Part shown: piece after piece, positions 7,336-15,591 of the stretch | How the letters are laid out: the number at the start of each line of letters is the position of its first letter | Numbering within the stretch: position 1 is the first letter of the stretch | Assembly (NCBI GenBank): GCA_030840805.1 | Contig: JAVEDU010000042.1 | Span: 1-38,731 of the forward strand | DNA length: 38,731 nt | Reading direction: 5' to 3' | Source: Actinomycetota bacterium | GTDB taxonomy: Bacteria; Actinomycetota; Actinomycetes; Mycobacteriales; HKI-0501 | Translations under genes and position numbers: made by a program | Notes under the pieces: model-generated | Databases searched by the model: none | Seen by the model: the letters and a program-made list of their open reading frames with translations, nothing else | What the model was told of the DNA's origin: nothing

Positions 7336-9516
7336 TCAGGTCCGGGCGGAGCGGGCTTCCAGCACGTCGGTGTAGATCCGGTCCACGCGGCCGGCCAGCG
7401 CCGTCCAGTCCCGCTCGGCCCGGACCCACTCCAGGCCGCCCTGGGCGACCCGGTCACGCAGGTCGGGGTCGTCGAGCAGCCGGCGCAGCGCGCCGGTCAG
7501 CGACGGCACGTCCCCCTTGGTGTGCACCAGCCCGTTCGCGCCGTCGGTGACGATCTCGGTCAGCGCCGCGACGCTGGAGACCACGACGGCCTTGGCCATG
7601 GCCATGGCCTCGAACGGCTTGAGCGGCGACACCATCTCGCACACCGCCAGTGGCCGGCGGGGGAACGGCGCGATGTCCACCACGGAGTAATACCGCTCGA
7701 CCTGCTCGTGCGGAACCCGGCCGGTGAAGGTGACCACGTCGTCGAGCCCGAGCCGCTTCGCCCGGGCCTTGACCGTGGGGAGCGCGGTGCCGTCGCCCAC
7801 GATGAGGACCGCGAAGTCCTGCCGCTCGGCCTTCAGCGCCGCCGTGGCGTCGATCAGCAGCTCGAGACCCTCGTAGTCGAGGATCGAGCCGACATAGCCG
7901 ATCACGGTCTTCCCGGTCATGCCCAGCTCGGCGGCCAGCCCGGCGTCGCGCGGCAGCGGGGTGAACCGGCTGGTGTCGACACCGTTCGGGACGATGGAGA
8001 TCTTGCCCTCGGGGACCCCGCGGCGGACCATCTCGTCGCGCAGCGCACCGGTGATCGTGATGACCCGGTCCGCCCGCTTCGCCGCGTCCGCCTCCATCCG
8101 GGCCTGGAGGTTGTACCGGCCGCTGCCGACGTACGCGGGCTCACGGGAGCCGCGGGTGACCTCCCACAGGCCGCGGACCTCGTACACGTACGGGATGCCG
8201 AGCCGGCCGGCCACCACCCCGGCGGCGAGCCCGTTCCAGTGGTTGCTGGCGGCGTGCAGGATCGCCGGGCGTTCCGCCCGCGCGAGCCGCTCCAGCCACA
8301 CGGCGTACTTCTGGATGTACGCGACCAGCGAGCTCTTCGGCACCCGGAGCTGCGCGGGGTCGATCAGCCGGCGGTACGGGACACCGTCCACGAGATCGGA
8401 CTCCGGGACGACGAGGGCCGCCGCCTCCTCCTCCGGGTGCTGGTCGTGCGGGAAGCCGAGCCGGGTCACACCGTCGACGAGCCAGCCGGCGCGGCGCAGG
8501 CCCATGAGCAGGCCGTGGGTCCGGGTCGCGTAGCCGGCCGACCGGAGCGGAAGAGAGTTGTGCAGCAGGTACAGCACGCGGCGCGGATCGGTCTCGTACA
8601 CCGGCTCGGGCACCGGCGGGTCGAACGGGTAGCCCGCGCGCAACAGCGTGCGTGCGCCGGGCAGCCCGCCGAGCTCGTCGTCGGGCGAGCGCTCCCAGGC
8701 GAACGCGGCCAGCGCGGTGGACTCGGCCACGAACCCGGCCGCGCCGAGGTGCCGGGCCTGCCGCCGTATCTCGGCGAGCGGGATCAGGCCGTCCGGCAGG
8801 GCCCCGAACGCGGCCACGGCACGCGTCGCATCCCCGACGTCGAGCCAGTACCGCCCCACCACGCCGGCGCGGTCGTGCGCCGACAGCCCGGCGGTCAGCT
8901 CCGTGACGGCCGTCTCGACGTCGTCCGGTGCGGCCTCCGCCCGCTCGTGCAGGGCCACCAGGATGCGGACGGTGCGCAGCTCGTCGCGACCGGCCGGCAC
9001 GGGGTGCGCGTCCAGGACCCGGCGGGCGTCCGCGATGCGGCCGTGCTGGCGGAGCACCGGCAGGACCTCCCGCAGTCGCACGGCCCGCTCGGCGGACACG
9101 CCGACGAGGGCGGCGACGAACCGGTCGAGCACCGGAGCGATCTCGTCCTGCCGGCCCTCGGTCGTGAGGAGCACCAGCAGCAGGTCCAGCGCCGAGGTGG
9201 AGTCCGGCTCGAACTCGAGCACCCGGCCGATCGCGCGGATGGCCTCGTCGTTCTCCTCGGCGCGGTCGAGCAGCCGGGCGAACAGCTCCCAGGTCTCGGG
9301 GTGGGAGCCGAAGCGCAGCGTCGCGGTCTCCAGCAGGTGCCGGGCGCGGTCACGGTCACCGTCGGACAGCGCGAGCCGCGCCTGCGCGCGGAGCCGGGAC
9401 TCCTCGAGGCGGGCTCGATGCGCCGCCGGGAGCGGCAGCGCCGACGTCAGCCCGGCCCGGTCGACCACCCGGAACACCTGGCGGCGGACGCGACGGAACA
9501 TGGACTGCCGGGACAT
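7336..9516 (-). CDS. TPR-containing family 4 glycosyltransferase
   Basis: The 726-residue product begins with about 300 residues of helical, TPR-like repeats (for example ARHLLETATLRFGSHPETWELFARLLD). A GT-B family 4 catalytic part follows from about residue 312 (VLYLLHNSLPLRSAGYATRTHG). Conserved elements are intact: EVRGLWE (about 442), IVPNGVDTSRF, GSILDYEGLELL (about 545), VGDG, TFTGRVPHEQVERYY, and CEMVSPLKPFEAMAMA (about 620-636). It is the intact paralogue of the glycosyltransferase two genes downstream. The ATG at 9516 was chosen over an upstream in-frame start because AGAGGA lies 6 nt before it. It opens the minus-strand operon and faces a divergent third paralogue. A cytoplasmic role in extending a lipid-linked glycan is likely; donor and linkage are unknown. 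Confidence 0.87.
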   Translation of the reverse strand: MSRQSMFRRVRRQVFRVVDRAGLTSALPLPAAHRARLEESRLRAQARLALSDGDRDRARHLLETATLRFGSHPETWELFARLLDRAEENDEAIRAIGRVLEFEPDSTSALDLLLVLLTTEGRQDEIAPVLDRFVAALVGVSAERAVRLREVLPVLRQHGRIADARRVLDAHPVPAGRDELRTVRILVALHERAEAAPDDVETAVTELTAGLSAHDRAGVVGRYWLDVGDATRAVAAFGALPDGLIPLAEIRRQARHLGAAGFVAESTALAAFAWERSPDDELGGLPGARTLLRAGYPFDPPVPEPVYETDPRRVLYLLHNSLPLRSAGYATRTHGLLMGLRRAGWLVDGVTRLGFPHDQHPEEEAAALVVPESDLVDGVPYRRLIDPAQLRVPKSSLVAYIQKYAVWLERLARAERPAILHAASNHWNGLAAGVVAGRLGIPYVYEVRGLWEVTRGSREPAYVGSGRYNLQARMEADAAKRADRVITITGALRDEMVRRGVPEGKISIVPNGVDTSRFTPLPRDAGLAAELGMTGKTVIGYVGSILDYEGLELLIDATAALKAERQDFAVLIVGDGTALPTVKARAKRLGLDDVVTFTGRVPHEQVERYYSVVDIAPFPRRPLAVCEMVSPLKPFEAMAMAKAVVVSSVAALTEIVTDGANGLVHTKGDVPSLTGALRRLLDDPDLRDRVAQGGLEWVRAERDWTALAGRVDRIYTDVLEARSART

Positions 9517-9823
9517 CCGGATCCTCTCTGCGGAGCTGTACCACTCGGGTGGAACCGACCGTAGCCGTCCGCCGGTCGACCCGGGCACGGCGGGCCGTCG
9601 ACGCCGGCCGCCACGGGTGCGGGCCGGGTTCCCGCCGCCGCCTCACGAGGCGGTCGGGCGGGAGTATATGCGGGCGCACCGCCGCGGGGCCGTTCCCGTC
9701 CCTCCGGCGGCCGGCGTTGGCCGTACCCTGGTCGGGGCCCCGGGCGTCACCCGCAGTGACGATCCCGGGGAGAACCGTACGGCCGTGTGCAGACCCGCGG
9801 CCGTCCACCTGACAGGAGTGCGT
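9517..9823. promoter_or_regulatory. Divergent promoter region between two glycosyltransferase operons
   Basis: This 307-nt gap has no gene I can support. On the minus strand TACGGT at 9558-9563 is a -10 candidate that gives a leader of about 35 nt to the gene starting at 9516. On the plus strand TACCCT at 9724-9729 is a -10 candidate about 95 nt before the GTG at 9824. An AT-richer spot GAGTATATG lies at 9662-9670. CCCGGG-centred inverted repeats at about 9738-9770 lie in the plus-strand leader and could fold. All of these are pattern matches without a good -35 box. Confidence 0.35.
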
Positions 9824-11644
9824 GTGCTGAATCGCCGCGGTACCGGTGGCCGGGACCTCGCCGGGCTTCCCCGCGCGGTGTCGGTGGCCACCTCGGTGGT
9901 GGCGGAGCGCCTCGCCGAGAACCCGACCCTGCTGCTGACCCAGGTCGCCGCGCGGCTGCCGCACGCCCTCACCCAGCGGGCCGCCGCGCTGTCCCTCGCG
10001 GTGCTCGGCCGCCGGCCGGGCCGGCCGCCGCGGGCCGGCACCGTCGTCGCGCGCTGGCTGGCCGGGGACCGGGCCGGTGCGCTGGCCGAGGCGGAGCGGG
10101 CCACGGAGCCCGGCACGCCGGACGCGGTGCGGCGGCGGGTGGCCGCGGTGGCGCTGGCCGTGGACGAGCCGATCCTGGCGGGCCGGCTGCTGCCGGCCGG
10201 GCAGGGCGGCGCGCTGGCCGCCCGGGTCGCCTGGTCCCGCGGCGACGCCCGGGCCGCGATCGACGCGGCGGCGCAGGGCACCGACCGGGACGCGCGGCGC
10301 ACGCTGCGGCGCCTCCAGGGTGAGCTGGCGCTCCTCGACGGCAGCTGGGCCGCCCGGCAGGCAGGGCGTACCGCGCGGTTCGCGCCGCCGCGGCCGGATG
10401 CCGTGCTGCATCTGGTCACCAACTCGCTCCCGCACACCCGCAGCGGCTACGCCGTCCGCACGCAGGAGATCGTCCGCGCCCAGGCGGCGGCGGGGCTCGA
10501 CCCGCTGGTCGTCACCCGGCTCGGGTACCCGGTGAACATCGGCGTCCTGACCGGGGCCGGCGAGGACGTGGTGGACGGCGTGACGTACCGCCGCCTGCTC
10601 CCCCGCCGGATGCGCCTCGGGGCGGACACCCGGCTCGGTCAGCAGCTCGATCTGCTGCTCGCCGAGATCGCCCGGTTCCGTCCGGCGGTGCTGCACACCA
10701 CGACGCACCACATCAACGGAGAGTGCGCGCTCGCGGCGGGGCGGCTGGCCGGCATCCCGGTGGTCTATGAGGTCCGCGGCTTCCTCGAGGAGACCTGGCT
10801 CTCCCGGCAGCCGGACCGGGCCGCGGCGGCCGCCAGCGAGCGGTACCGGATGTGGCGGGACCGGGAGACCGCCTGCATGCTCGGCGCGGACCTGGTGGTG
10901 ACCCTCGGCGAGGGCATGCGCGCGGAGATCGTCGGCCGCGGCGTACCGGCGGAGAAGGTCATCGTCATCCCCAACGCGGTCGACGAGGTGTTCCTCACCG
11001 AACCGCCGGGCCGGGCCGAGACCCGGGCCGAGCTGGGCATCGCCGACGACGAGGTGCTGGTCGGGACGGTCACCAGCATCGTCGACTACGAGGGTCTGGA
11101 CCTGCTCGTGACGGCGGTCGGGCAGCTGCGCGCCCGCGGCCTGAAGGTGCGCCTGCTGGTCGTCGGCGACGGGGTGGCCCGGGCCGCGCTGGAACGGCAG
11201 GCGGTGCCGCTCGGCGACGCGGCGATCTTCACCGGCCGGGTGCCGCACTCCGACGTCCGGCGCTACCACGCTGCGCTCGACGTGTTCGTCGTACCGCGCC
11301 GGGACGAGCGGGTGTGCCGGCTCGTCACGCCGCTCAAGCCGGTCGAGGCGATGGCCGGCGGCCGCCCGGTGGTCGCCAGCGACCTGCCGGCCCTGCGGGA
11401 GCTGGTCACCGACGGGAAGACCGGCGTGCTGGTCCGGCCCGACGACCCGGCCGCGCTCGCGGACGGCCTGGCACGGCTGGTGGGCGACGGCGCGCTACGC
11501 TCCACCCTCGGGGCGGCGGCGCGCGAGGTGGTCGCGCAGTCCCGGACCTGGGCGCGCAACGCGGAGCGCTACCGCGCCGCGTACCAGGCCCTCGCCGGTG
11601 GAGAACTCGGCGAACACCAGCGGACGGAGGCCGGCGAGCGATGA
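9824..11644 (+). CDS. Family 4 glycosyltransferase, third paralogue of the locus
   Basis: The 606-residue protein has a shorter Ala/Arg-rich helical N-terminus (about 190 residues) followed by a GT-B glycosyltransferase. It shares the subfamily landmarks with the two minus-strand paralogues: VLHLVTNSLPHTRSGYAVRT (about 193), VYEVRGFLEETW (about 314), VIPNAVDEVF, SIVDYEGLDLL (about 420), VVGDGVAR, FTGRVPHSDVRRYH, and VCRLVTPLKPVEAMAGG (about 496-512). The GTG at 9824 was chosen because AGGAG at 9814-9818 is 5 nt upstream; another in-frame GTG at 9818 overlaps that site. Its stop overlaps the ABC permease start as ATGA, so glycan synthesis and export are translationally coupled. A transferase acting on the exported polymer is the likely role. 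Confidence 0.87.
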   Translation: MLNRRGTGGRDLAGLPRAVSVATSVVAERLAENPTLLLTQVAARLPHALTQRAAALSLAVLGRRPGRPPRAGTVVARWLAGDRAGALAEAERATEPGTPDAVRRRVAAVALAVDEPILAGRLLPAGQGGALAARVAWSRGDARAAIDAAAQGTDRDARRTLRRLQGELALLDGSWAARQAGRTARFAPPRPDAVLHLVTNSLPHTRSGYAVRTQEIVRAQAAAGLDPLVVTRLGYPVNIGVLTGAGEDVVDGVTYRRLLPRRMRLGADTRLGQQLDLLLAEIARFRPAVLHTTTHHINGECALAAGRLAGIPVVYEVRGFLEETWLSRQPDRAAAAASERYRMWRDRETACMLGADLVVTLGEGMRAEIVGRGVPAEKVIVIPNAVDEVFLTEPPGRAETRAELGIADDEVLVGTVTSIVDYEGLDLLVTAVGQLRARGLKVRLLVVGDGVARAALERQAVPLGDAAIFTGRVPHSDVRRYHAALDVFVVPRRDERVCRLVTPLKPVEAMAGGRPVVASDLPALRELVTDGKTGVLVRPDDPAALADGLARLVGDGALRSTLGAAAREVVAQSRTWARNAERYRAAYQALAGGELGEHQRTEAGER

Positions 11645-12534
11645 GCACGACCCGGGTGGAAGCGGCGCCGACCGCGGGGCTCCTCGACGGCATCCCGCCG
11701 GAGGACCTGCGCCGACTGCGAACGGTCGGTACCCGTCCGCCGCTCGGCGAGTACATCGCCGACGTGTGGGCGCACCGCTCGTTCATCTGGGCGCTCGCCG
11801 TGTCCGGTCTGCGGGCCAACAACGGCCGCGACAAGCTGGGCAACTTCTGGCTGGTCCTGTCGCCGGTGATGAACGGCGTCATCTACTTCCTGGTCTTCGG
11901 TGTGATGCTGGGGACAGGTAAGGGTGTGCCGAACTTCATCGGCTTCCTGGTCATCGGCGTGTTCATGTTCACCTACTCGAGCCGGGCCATCGCCCAGGGC
12001 GCGAAGGCGATCACCGGTAACCGGAAGCTGATCCAGACCCTGCGGTTCCCCCGCGCCGTGCTGCCGATGGCCGAGGTCGTCGAGCAGCTGCTCGCGTTCG
12101 GCGTGAGCTTCGTCGCGATGCTTGCGCTGGTGATGGTCGTGCCGCCGTGGGAGGGCGTGACCTGGCGCTGGCTCCTGCTGCTTCCGGCGATTCTCCTGCA
12201 GACCGTGTTCAACGCCGGCCTCGTGATGATCTTCGCCAGGCTGACGTCCCGGATCAGCGACTTCACCAACATCCTGCCGTTCATGCTGCGGGGCTGGCTG
12301 TACCTGTCCGGCATCTTCTACACGGTGGAGCGGTTCGCCCACCACCCGACGCTCAAGCGCATCTTCGAGCTCAACCCGGCGCACGCGTTTCTCACGATCG
12401 CGCGTGACCTGGTCCTGTACCACCGCGTTCCCGACCTGGGCGTCTGGCTGGTCGCGCTCGGGTGGGCCGTCCCGGTCGCGGCCCTGGGCTTCATCCTGTT
12501 CTGGCGCGCCGAGGAGACGTACGCCCGTGACTGA
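11641..12534 (+). CDS. ABC-2 type polysaccharide exporter permease (Wzm/TagG-like)
   Basis: The 297-residue membrane protein has a cytoplasmic N-terminus of about 65 residues and six likely membrane spans: FWLVLSPVMNGVIYFLVFGV, FLVIGVFMFTY, LLAFGVSFVAMLALVMVV, LLLLPAILLQTVFNAGLVMI, LRGWLYLSGIFY and VWLVALGWAVPVAALGFILF. The segment GNRKLIQTLRFPRAVLP followed by FNAGLVMIFARLTSRISDFTNILPFMLRGWLY follows the pattern of Wzm/TagG/RfbA permeases, which export undecaprenyl-linked polysaccharide or teichoic acid. It begins with an ATGA overlap on the glycosyltransferase gene and overlaps the ATPase gene by 8 nt, so the three genes form one operon. Confidence 0.9.
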   Translation: MSTTRVEAAPTAGLLDGIPPEDLRRLRTVGTRPPLGEYIADVWAHRSFIWALAVSGLRANNGRDKLGNFWLVLSPVMNGVIYFLVFGVMLGTGKGVPNFIGFLVIGVFMFTYSSRAIAQGAKAITGNRKLIQTLRFPRAVLPMAEVVEQLLAFGVSFVAMLALVMVVPPWEGVTWRWLLLLPAILLQTVFNAGLVMIFARLTSRISDFTNILPFMLRGWLYLSGIFYTVERFAHHPTLKRIFELNPAHAFLTIARDLVLYHRVPDLGVWLVALGWAVPVAALGFILFWRAEETYARD

Positions 12535-13375
12535 GCACCGCCCCGCCGTGACCGTCGTCGCGGACGACGTCCACGTCGACTATCGCGTCCCGTCCGACGT
12601 CGGGACGAGGGCTCCCGTCGGTGGGGTCGCCAAGGTCCGCCGGATGCTGGGACAGGCCCGCGGCCACGGCCGCCACACCACGGTGTCGGCGCTGCGCGGC
12701 GTCAGCATGGTGGCCCGCGAGGGCGAGTCGATCGGCGTGGTCGGCCGCAACGGCTCCGGCAAGAGCACGTTCCTGCGCACCATCGCGGGGCTGACCGTGC
12801 CGACCCGCGGCCGGGTCCTCGCCGACGGCGTGCCGGTCCTGCTCGGCGTGAGTGCCGCGCTGATGCCGAACCTGTCCGGGCGGCGCAACGTCATCCTCGG
12901 CGGTCTCGCGATGGGCCTGTCCCGCGACGAGGTCGAGGCGAGGTTCGACGAGGTCGTCGAGCTGGCCGGGATCGGCACCGCGATCAACCGGCCGATGCGC
13001 ACGTACTCCTCGGGCATGTCGGCCCGGCTCAGCTTCGCGATCGCGTCCTCGGCGCGGCCGCATGTGCTGCTGATCGACGAGGCGCTGAACACCGGTGACG
13101 TCGAGTTCCGCGACCGCAGCCAGGAGCGGATGGACGAGCTCCGTGCGCATGCCGGAACGGTGTTCCTGGTCAGCCACAGCCTGCCCACGATCGCCGACAT
13201 CTGCACTCGGGTGCTCTGGATCGACAAGGGCCAGCTGCGGGTCGACGGTCCGACCGAGAAGGTCGTCGGCGCCTACCGGGCGTACTTCATGGCTGCCCGC
13301 GCCGAGCGCGAGGCCGGTCGGCCGATGCCCCCGCCTCCGTGGGAGGCCGGCAGCCCGATCCCGCTGCCGGTCTGA
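12527..13375 (+). CDS. ABC exporter ATP-binding protein (Wzt/TagH-like)
   Basis: The 282-residue ATPase pairs with the permease encoded just upstream. Walker A is GRNGSGKST (about 73-81), the ABC signature is YSSGMSARLSFAIA (about 160), Walker B is VLLIDEA (about 180), and the switch histidine is in LVSHSLPT (about 215). About 65 residues precede Walker A, in the style of Wzt/TagH proteins. After the ATPase core there is only a short helical tail ending in a Pro-rich stretch, so the C-terminal carbohydrate-recognition domain of E. coli O9a-type Wzt is absent. Export should therefore not depend on Wzt recognition of a capped chain end. The GTG start overlaps the permease gene by 8 nt. Confidence 0.9.
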   Translation: MTEHRPAVTVVADDVHVDYRVPSDVGTRAPVGGVAKVRRMLGQARGHGRHTTVSALRGVSMVAREGESIGVVGRNGSGKSTFLRTIAGLTVPTRGRVLADGVPVLLGVSAALMPNLSGRRNVILGGLAMGLSRDEVEARFDEVVELAGIGTAINRPMRTYSSGMSARLSFAIASSARPHVLLIDEALNTGDVEFRDRSQERMDELRAHAGTVFLVSHSLPTIADICTRVLWIDKGQLRVDGPTEKVVGAYRAYFMAARAEREAGRPMPPPPWEAGSPIPLPV

Positions 13376-13384
13376 GCAGTCCGG

Positions 13385-14578
13385 TCAGCGCCCGGCGCGT
13401 GGCCGGGTCACCGTGTGGAGCAGGTCCAGGTACCGGTCCGCGAGGCCGTCGAGGTCCGCGTGCTCGGCAACCCACTTCCGGGGCCCCGGGCCGACGTCGA
13501 GGCGCGACCGGTCCACCGCGAGCTCGGCCCACAGCGCGGCCAGCGCGGCCGGGTCCCCGGGCGGGACGACGTCCCCGCCGCCGGCGGCCAGCACGATCTC
13601 CGCCGCCTCGCCCGCCACCGCGGCGCTGACATGGCGCTGCGTGGCGAGTAGCTCGTAGGTCTTGGAGGGCACGGTGAACGTGAACGCCGGCCAGTCCTGC
13701 AGGGATACCAGGCACGTGTCGGCGGCCGCGTACGCGTCCCACAGCGCGGGGCCGGACACCGGCGGCAGCAGCCGGACCGGCGCGCCGAGCCGCTCGGCGG
13801 CCGCGGCGACCTCGCCACGCTCCGCGCCCTCTCCCACCACGGTGAGCCGGACCCGGTCGCCGAGCCGGGCGGCGGCCCGCACGGCGCCGACGAGGTCCTG
13901 GCTGCGCCCGACGGTACCGAGGTAGAGCACCTCCAGCCGGTCCCGCCCGGCGGGCGGCACCGGGCTGGCCGGCACCTCGGCGGTGTGCACGCCGTTGCGG
14001 ATCGTCGCCACCCTGGGCACCCCGCGCCCGGTGAGGATCTCGGTGAACCGCGCCGACGTGGTCACGACGAGGTCGGCGCGCCGCTGTCCGGCGGAGACGA
14101 GCGCGCTGACGGCCCGGCCCACCCGGCCGGTGGCGACCCCGGACTCGCCGATCACGTCCGGCCATGCGTCCCGCATCTCCAGCACGTACGGCGCCCGCAC
14201 GGCCCGCGCCAGGACATGTCCCGCGGCGAGCATCGGGAGCGCGGGCACGGTGGCCAGCACCACGTCGGCACGCCGGCCGGGGCCGGGCAGGACGGCCGCC
14301 GCGGCGGCGACCAGCTGGTCGAGGAGGCGGCGGCCCGTGCCCGGCCCGTACGGCACGTACGGCAGCCGGACGACGGTCTCCCCGTGCCGGCCGGGCGTCG
14401 CGCGCCAGGTCGCGGTGCGGGGACCGGGCAGCCGGTGGCCGAACGGGTAGTGCGGCTGCGGCGCGAGGACGGTCACCTGGTGCCCCGCCGCGACGAAGCG
14501 GCGCACGAACGCCGACCAGCGGCGCTGCGGCGCGCCGATCTCGGGCTCGTAGTTGTGGCTGACCAGCAGGATGCGCAC
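13385..14578 (-). CDS. Family 4 glycosyltransferase (WbuB-like)
   Basis: The 397-residue GT-B enzyme begins MRILLVSHNYEPEIGAPQRR, typical of WbuB-like family 4 transferases. The middle has YVLEMRDAWPDVIGESGV, and RGVPRVATIRNGVHTAEV marks the start of the donor domain. The donor side has LYLGTVGRSQDLVGAV, VGEGAERGE and FTVPSKTYELLATQRHVSAA, where the usual GKxxEYLAxGKPV motif is recognisable. It is unlike the three TPR-type transferases and has no helical extension. The GTG start at 14578 lies 5 nt beyond the stop of the sugar-phosphate transferase gene, with GGAGAG about 9 nt upstream. Being coupled to the initiating transferase, it may add the second sugar to the lipid-linked primer. Confidence 0.87.
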   Translation of the reverse strand: MRILLVSHNYEPEIGAPQRRWSAFVRRFVAAGHQVTVLAPQPHYPFGHRLPGPRTATWRATPGRHGETVVRLPYVPYGPGTGRRLLDQLVAAAAAVLPGPGRRADVVLATVPALPMLAAGHVLARAVRAPYVLEMRDAWPDVIGESGVATGRVGRAVSALVSAGQRRADLVVTTSARFTEILTGRGVPRVATIRNGVHTAEVPASPVPPAGRDRLEVLYLGTVGRSQDLVGAVRAAARLGDRVRLTVVGEGAERGEVAAAAERLGAPVRLLPPVSGPALWDAYAAADTCLVSLQDWPAFTFTVPSKTYELLATQRHVSAAVAGEAAEIVLAAGGGDVVPPGDPAALAALWAELAVDRSRLDVGPGPRKWVAEHADLDGLADRYLDLLHTVTRPRAGR

Positions 14579-14583
14579 GCGGC

Positions 14584-15591
14584 TCAGCTCTCCAGCGCGC
14601 GGTACCGCAGGCGGCGCGCGAGCACGGTCGGCAGCGCGAGGTAGCCGGCCAGCACGACCACGATGAGCGCGTCGCCGATCAGCCGGGCGTTGGGGTCGTC
14701 CAGCAGGCTCATCGCGCCCAGCAGCGTCGTGACCACGGTGAGGCCCGCCACCAGCAGCGCGACGGCCGCGTGGCCGAAGCCGAGATCGGTCAGCCGCTGG
14801 AACACGTGGCTGCGGTGCGGCTGCCGCCAGTCCTCGCCCCGGCTCACCCGGCGGACCAGCGTGCTGCCGGTGTCGGCGAGATAGACCGCCAGCGGCCCGA
14901 GGCACGCCTCGGTGGGCAGCCCGGCCAGGAACGCGCCACCGGAGAGGGCGGCGATCGTCGCGCCGATGCCGTAGCTGCCGACGTCGCCGAGGAAGACCTT
15001 CGCGCGTACCGCGTTGTACGGCAGGAAGCCGAGCGAGGCGCCCGCCAGGCAGGCCCCGACCGCGACGACCCAGGGCTTGTCCGTGTACGCCCCCATGCAG
15101 GCGAACGCGGTGCCGGTCACGATGCCGTGCCAGCCGGTGATGCCGTTGACACCGTCCATGAAGTTGGTCACGTTCACGTACGAGGCGGCCGCGATCGCGC
15201 CCAGCGGGATCCACTCCCACCCGCGGTGGAACAGGACCGTCGCGGGCCAGGTGAGGATCACGCCGAGCACGAGCTGGGCCACCAGGCGGGGCACCGGCTG
15301 CAGGCCACGGAGGTCGTCGGCGAACCCCACCAGCGCGTACAGCACCGCCGCGCCGACCACCACGCCGATCACCAGCCGGTCCTCGGGGCGGCCGAGCGGA
15401 AGGGCCGCGGCGACGAGGATGCCGAGCATCACGGCGACCCCCGCACCGCGCGGGACGGGGGTGGTGTGCGAGGAGCGGACCCCGGGGACGTCCAGCACCC
15501 CGGACCGGCGCAGCAGCGGCAGGATCAGCGGGACGAGGGCCGCGGTCACGGCCAGTGCCGTGAGGGCGCGGACGACGGCCTCCGCGGTCAC
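14584..15591 (-). CDS. Undecaprenyl-phosphate sugar-1-phosphate transferase (WecA/MraY family)
   Basis: The 335-residue protein is a polytopic membrane enzyme of the MraY/WecA family, which moves a sugar-1-phosphate from a UDP-sugar to undecaprenyl phosphate and so starts a lipid-linked glycan. The signature acidic motifs are present: FADDLRGL (about 86-93), NVTNFMDGVNGITG (about 138-151) and KVFLGDVGSYGIG (about 194-206). A late cytoplasmic loop with RRVSRGEDWRQPHRSHVFQRL carries the HxxH-like stretch seen in WecA-type enzymes. The GTG start at 15591 overlaps the CapD-type gene stop as GTGA. The neighbours suggest it primes the wall glycopolymer rather than peptidoglycan; the cell's true MraY would lie in the division cluster. 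Confidence 0.88.
   Translation of the reverse strand: MTAEAVVRALTALAVTAALVPLILPLLRRSGVLDVPGVRSSHTTPVPRGAGVAVMLGILVAAALPLGRPEDRLVIGVVVGAAVLYALVGFADDLRGLQPVPRLVAQLVLGVILTWPATVLFHRGWEWIPLGAIAAASYVNVTNFMDGVNGITGWHGIVTGTAFACMGAYTDKPWVVAVGACLAGASLGFLPYNAVRAKVFLGDVGSYGIGATIAALSGGAFLAGLPTEACLGPLAVYLADTGSTLVRRVSRGEDWRQPHRSHVFQRLTDLGFGHAAVALLVAGLTVVTTLLGAMSLLDDPNARLIGDALIVVVLAGYLALPTVLARRLRYRALES

Noticed and set aside
4500-7457. A continuous frame suggesting a fusion of the methyltransferase region and the glycosyltransferase
   Set aside because: The in-frame part over 6492-7457 reads as low-complexity sequence in another frame of the methyltransferase gene. The GTG at 6491 overlapping the methyltransferase stop is the real start.
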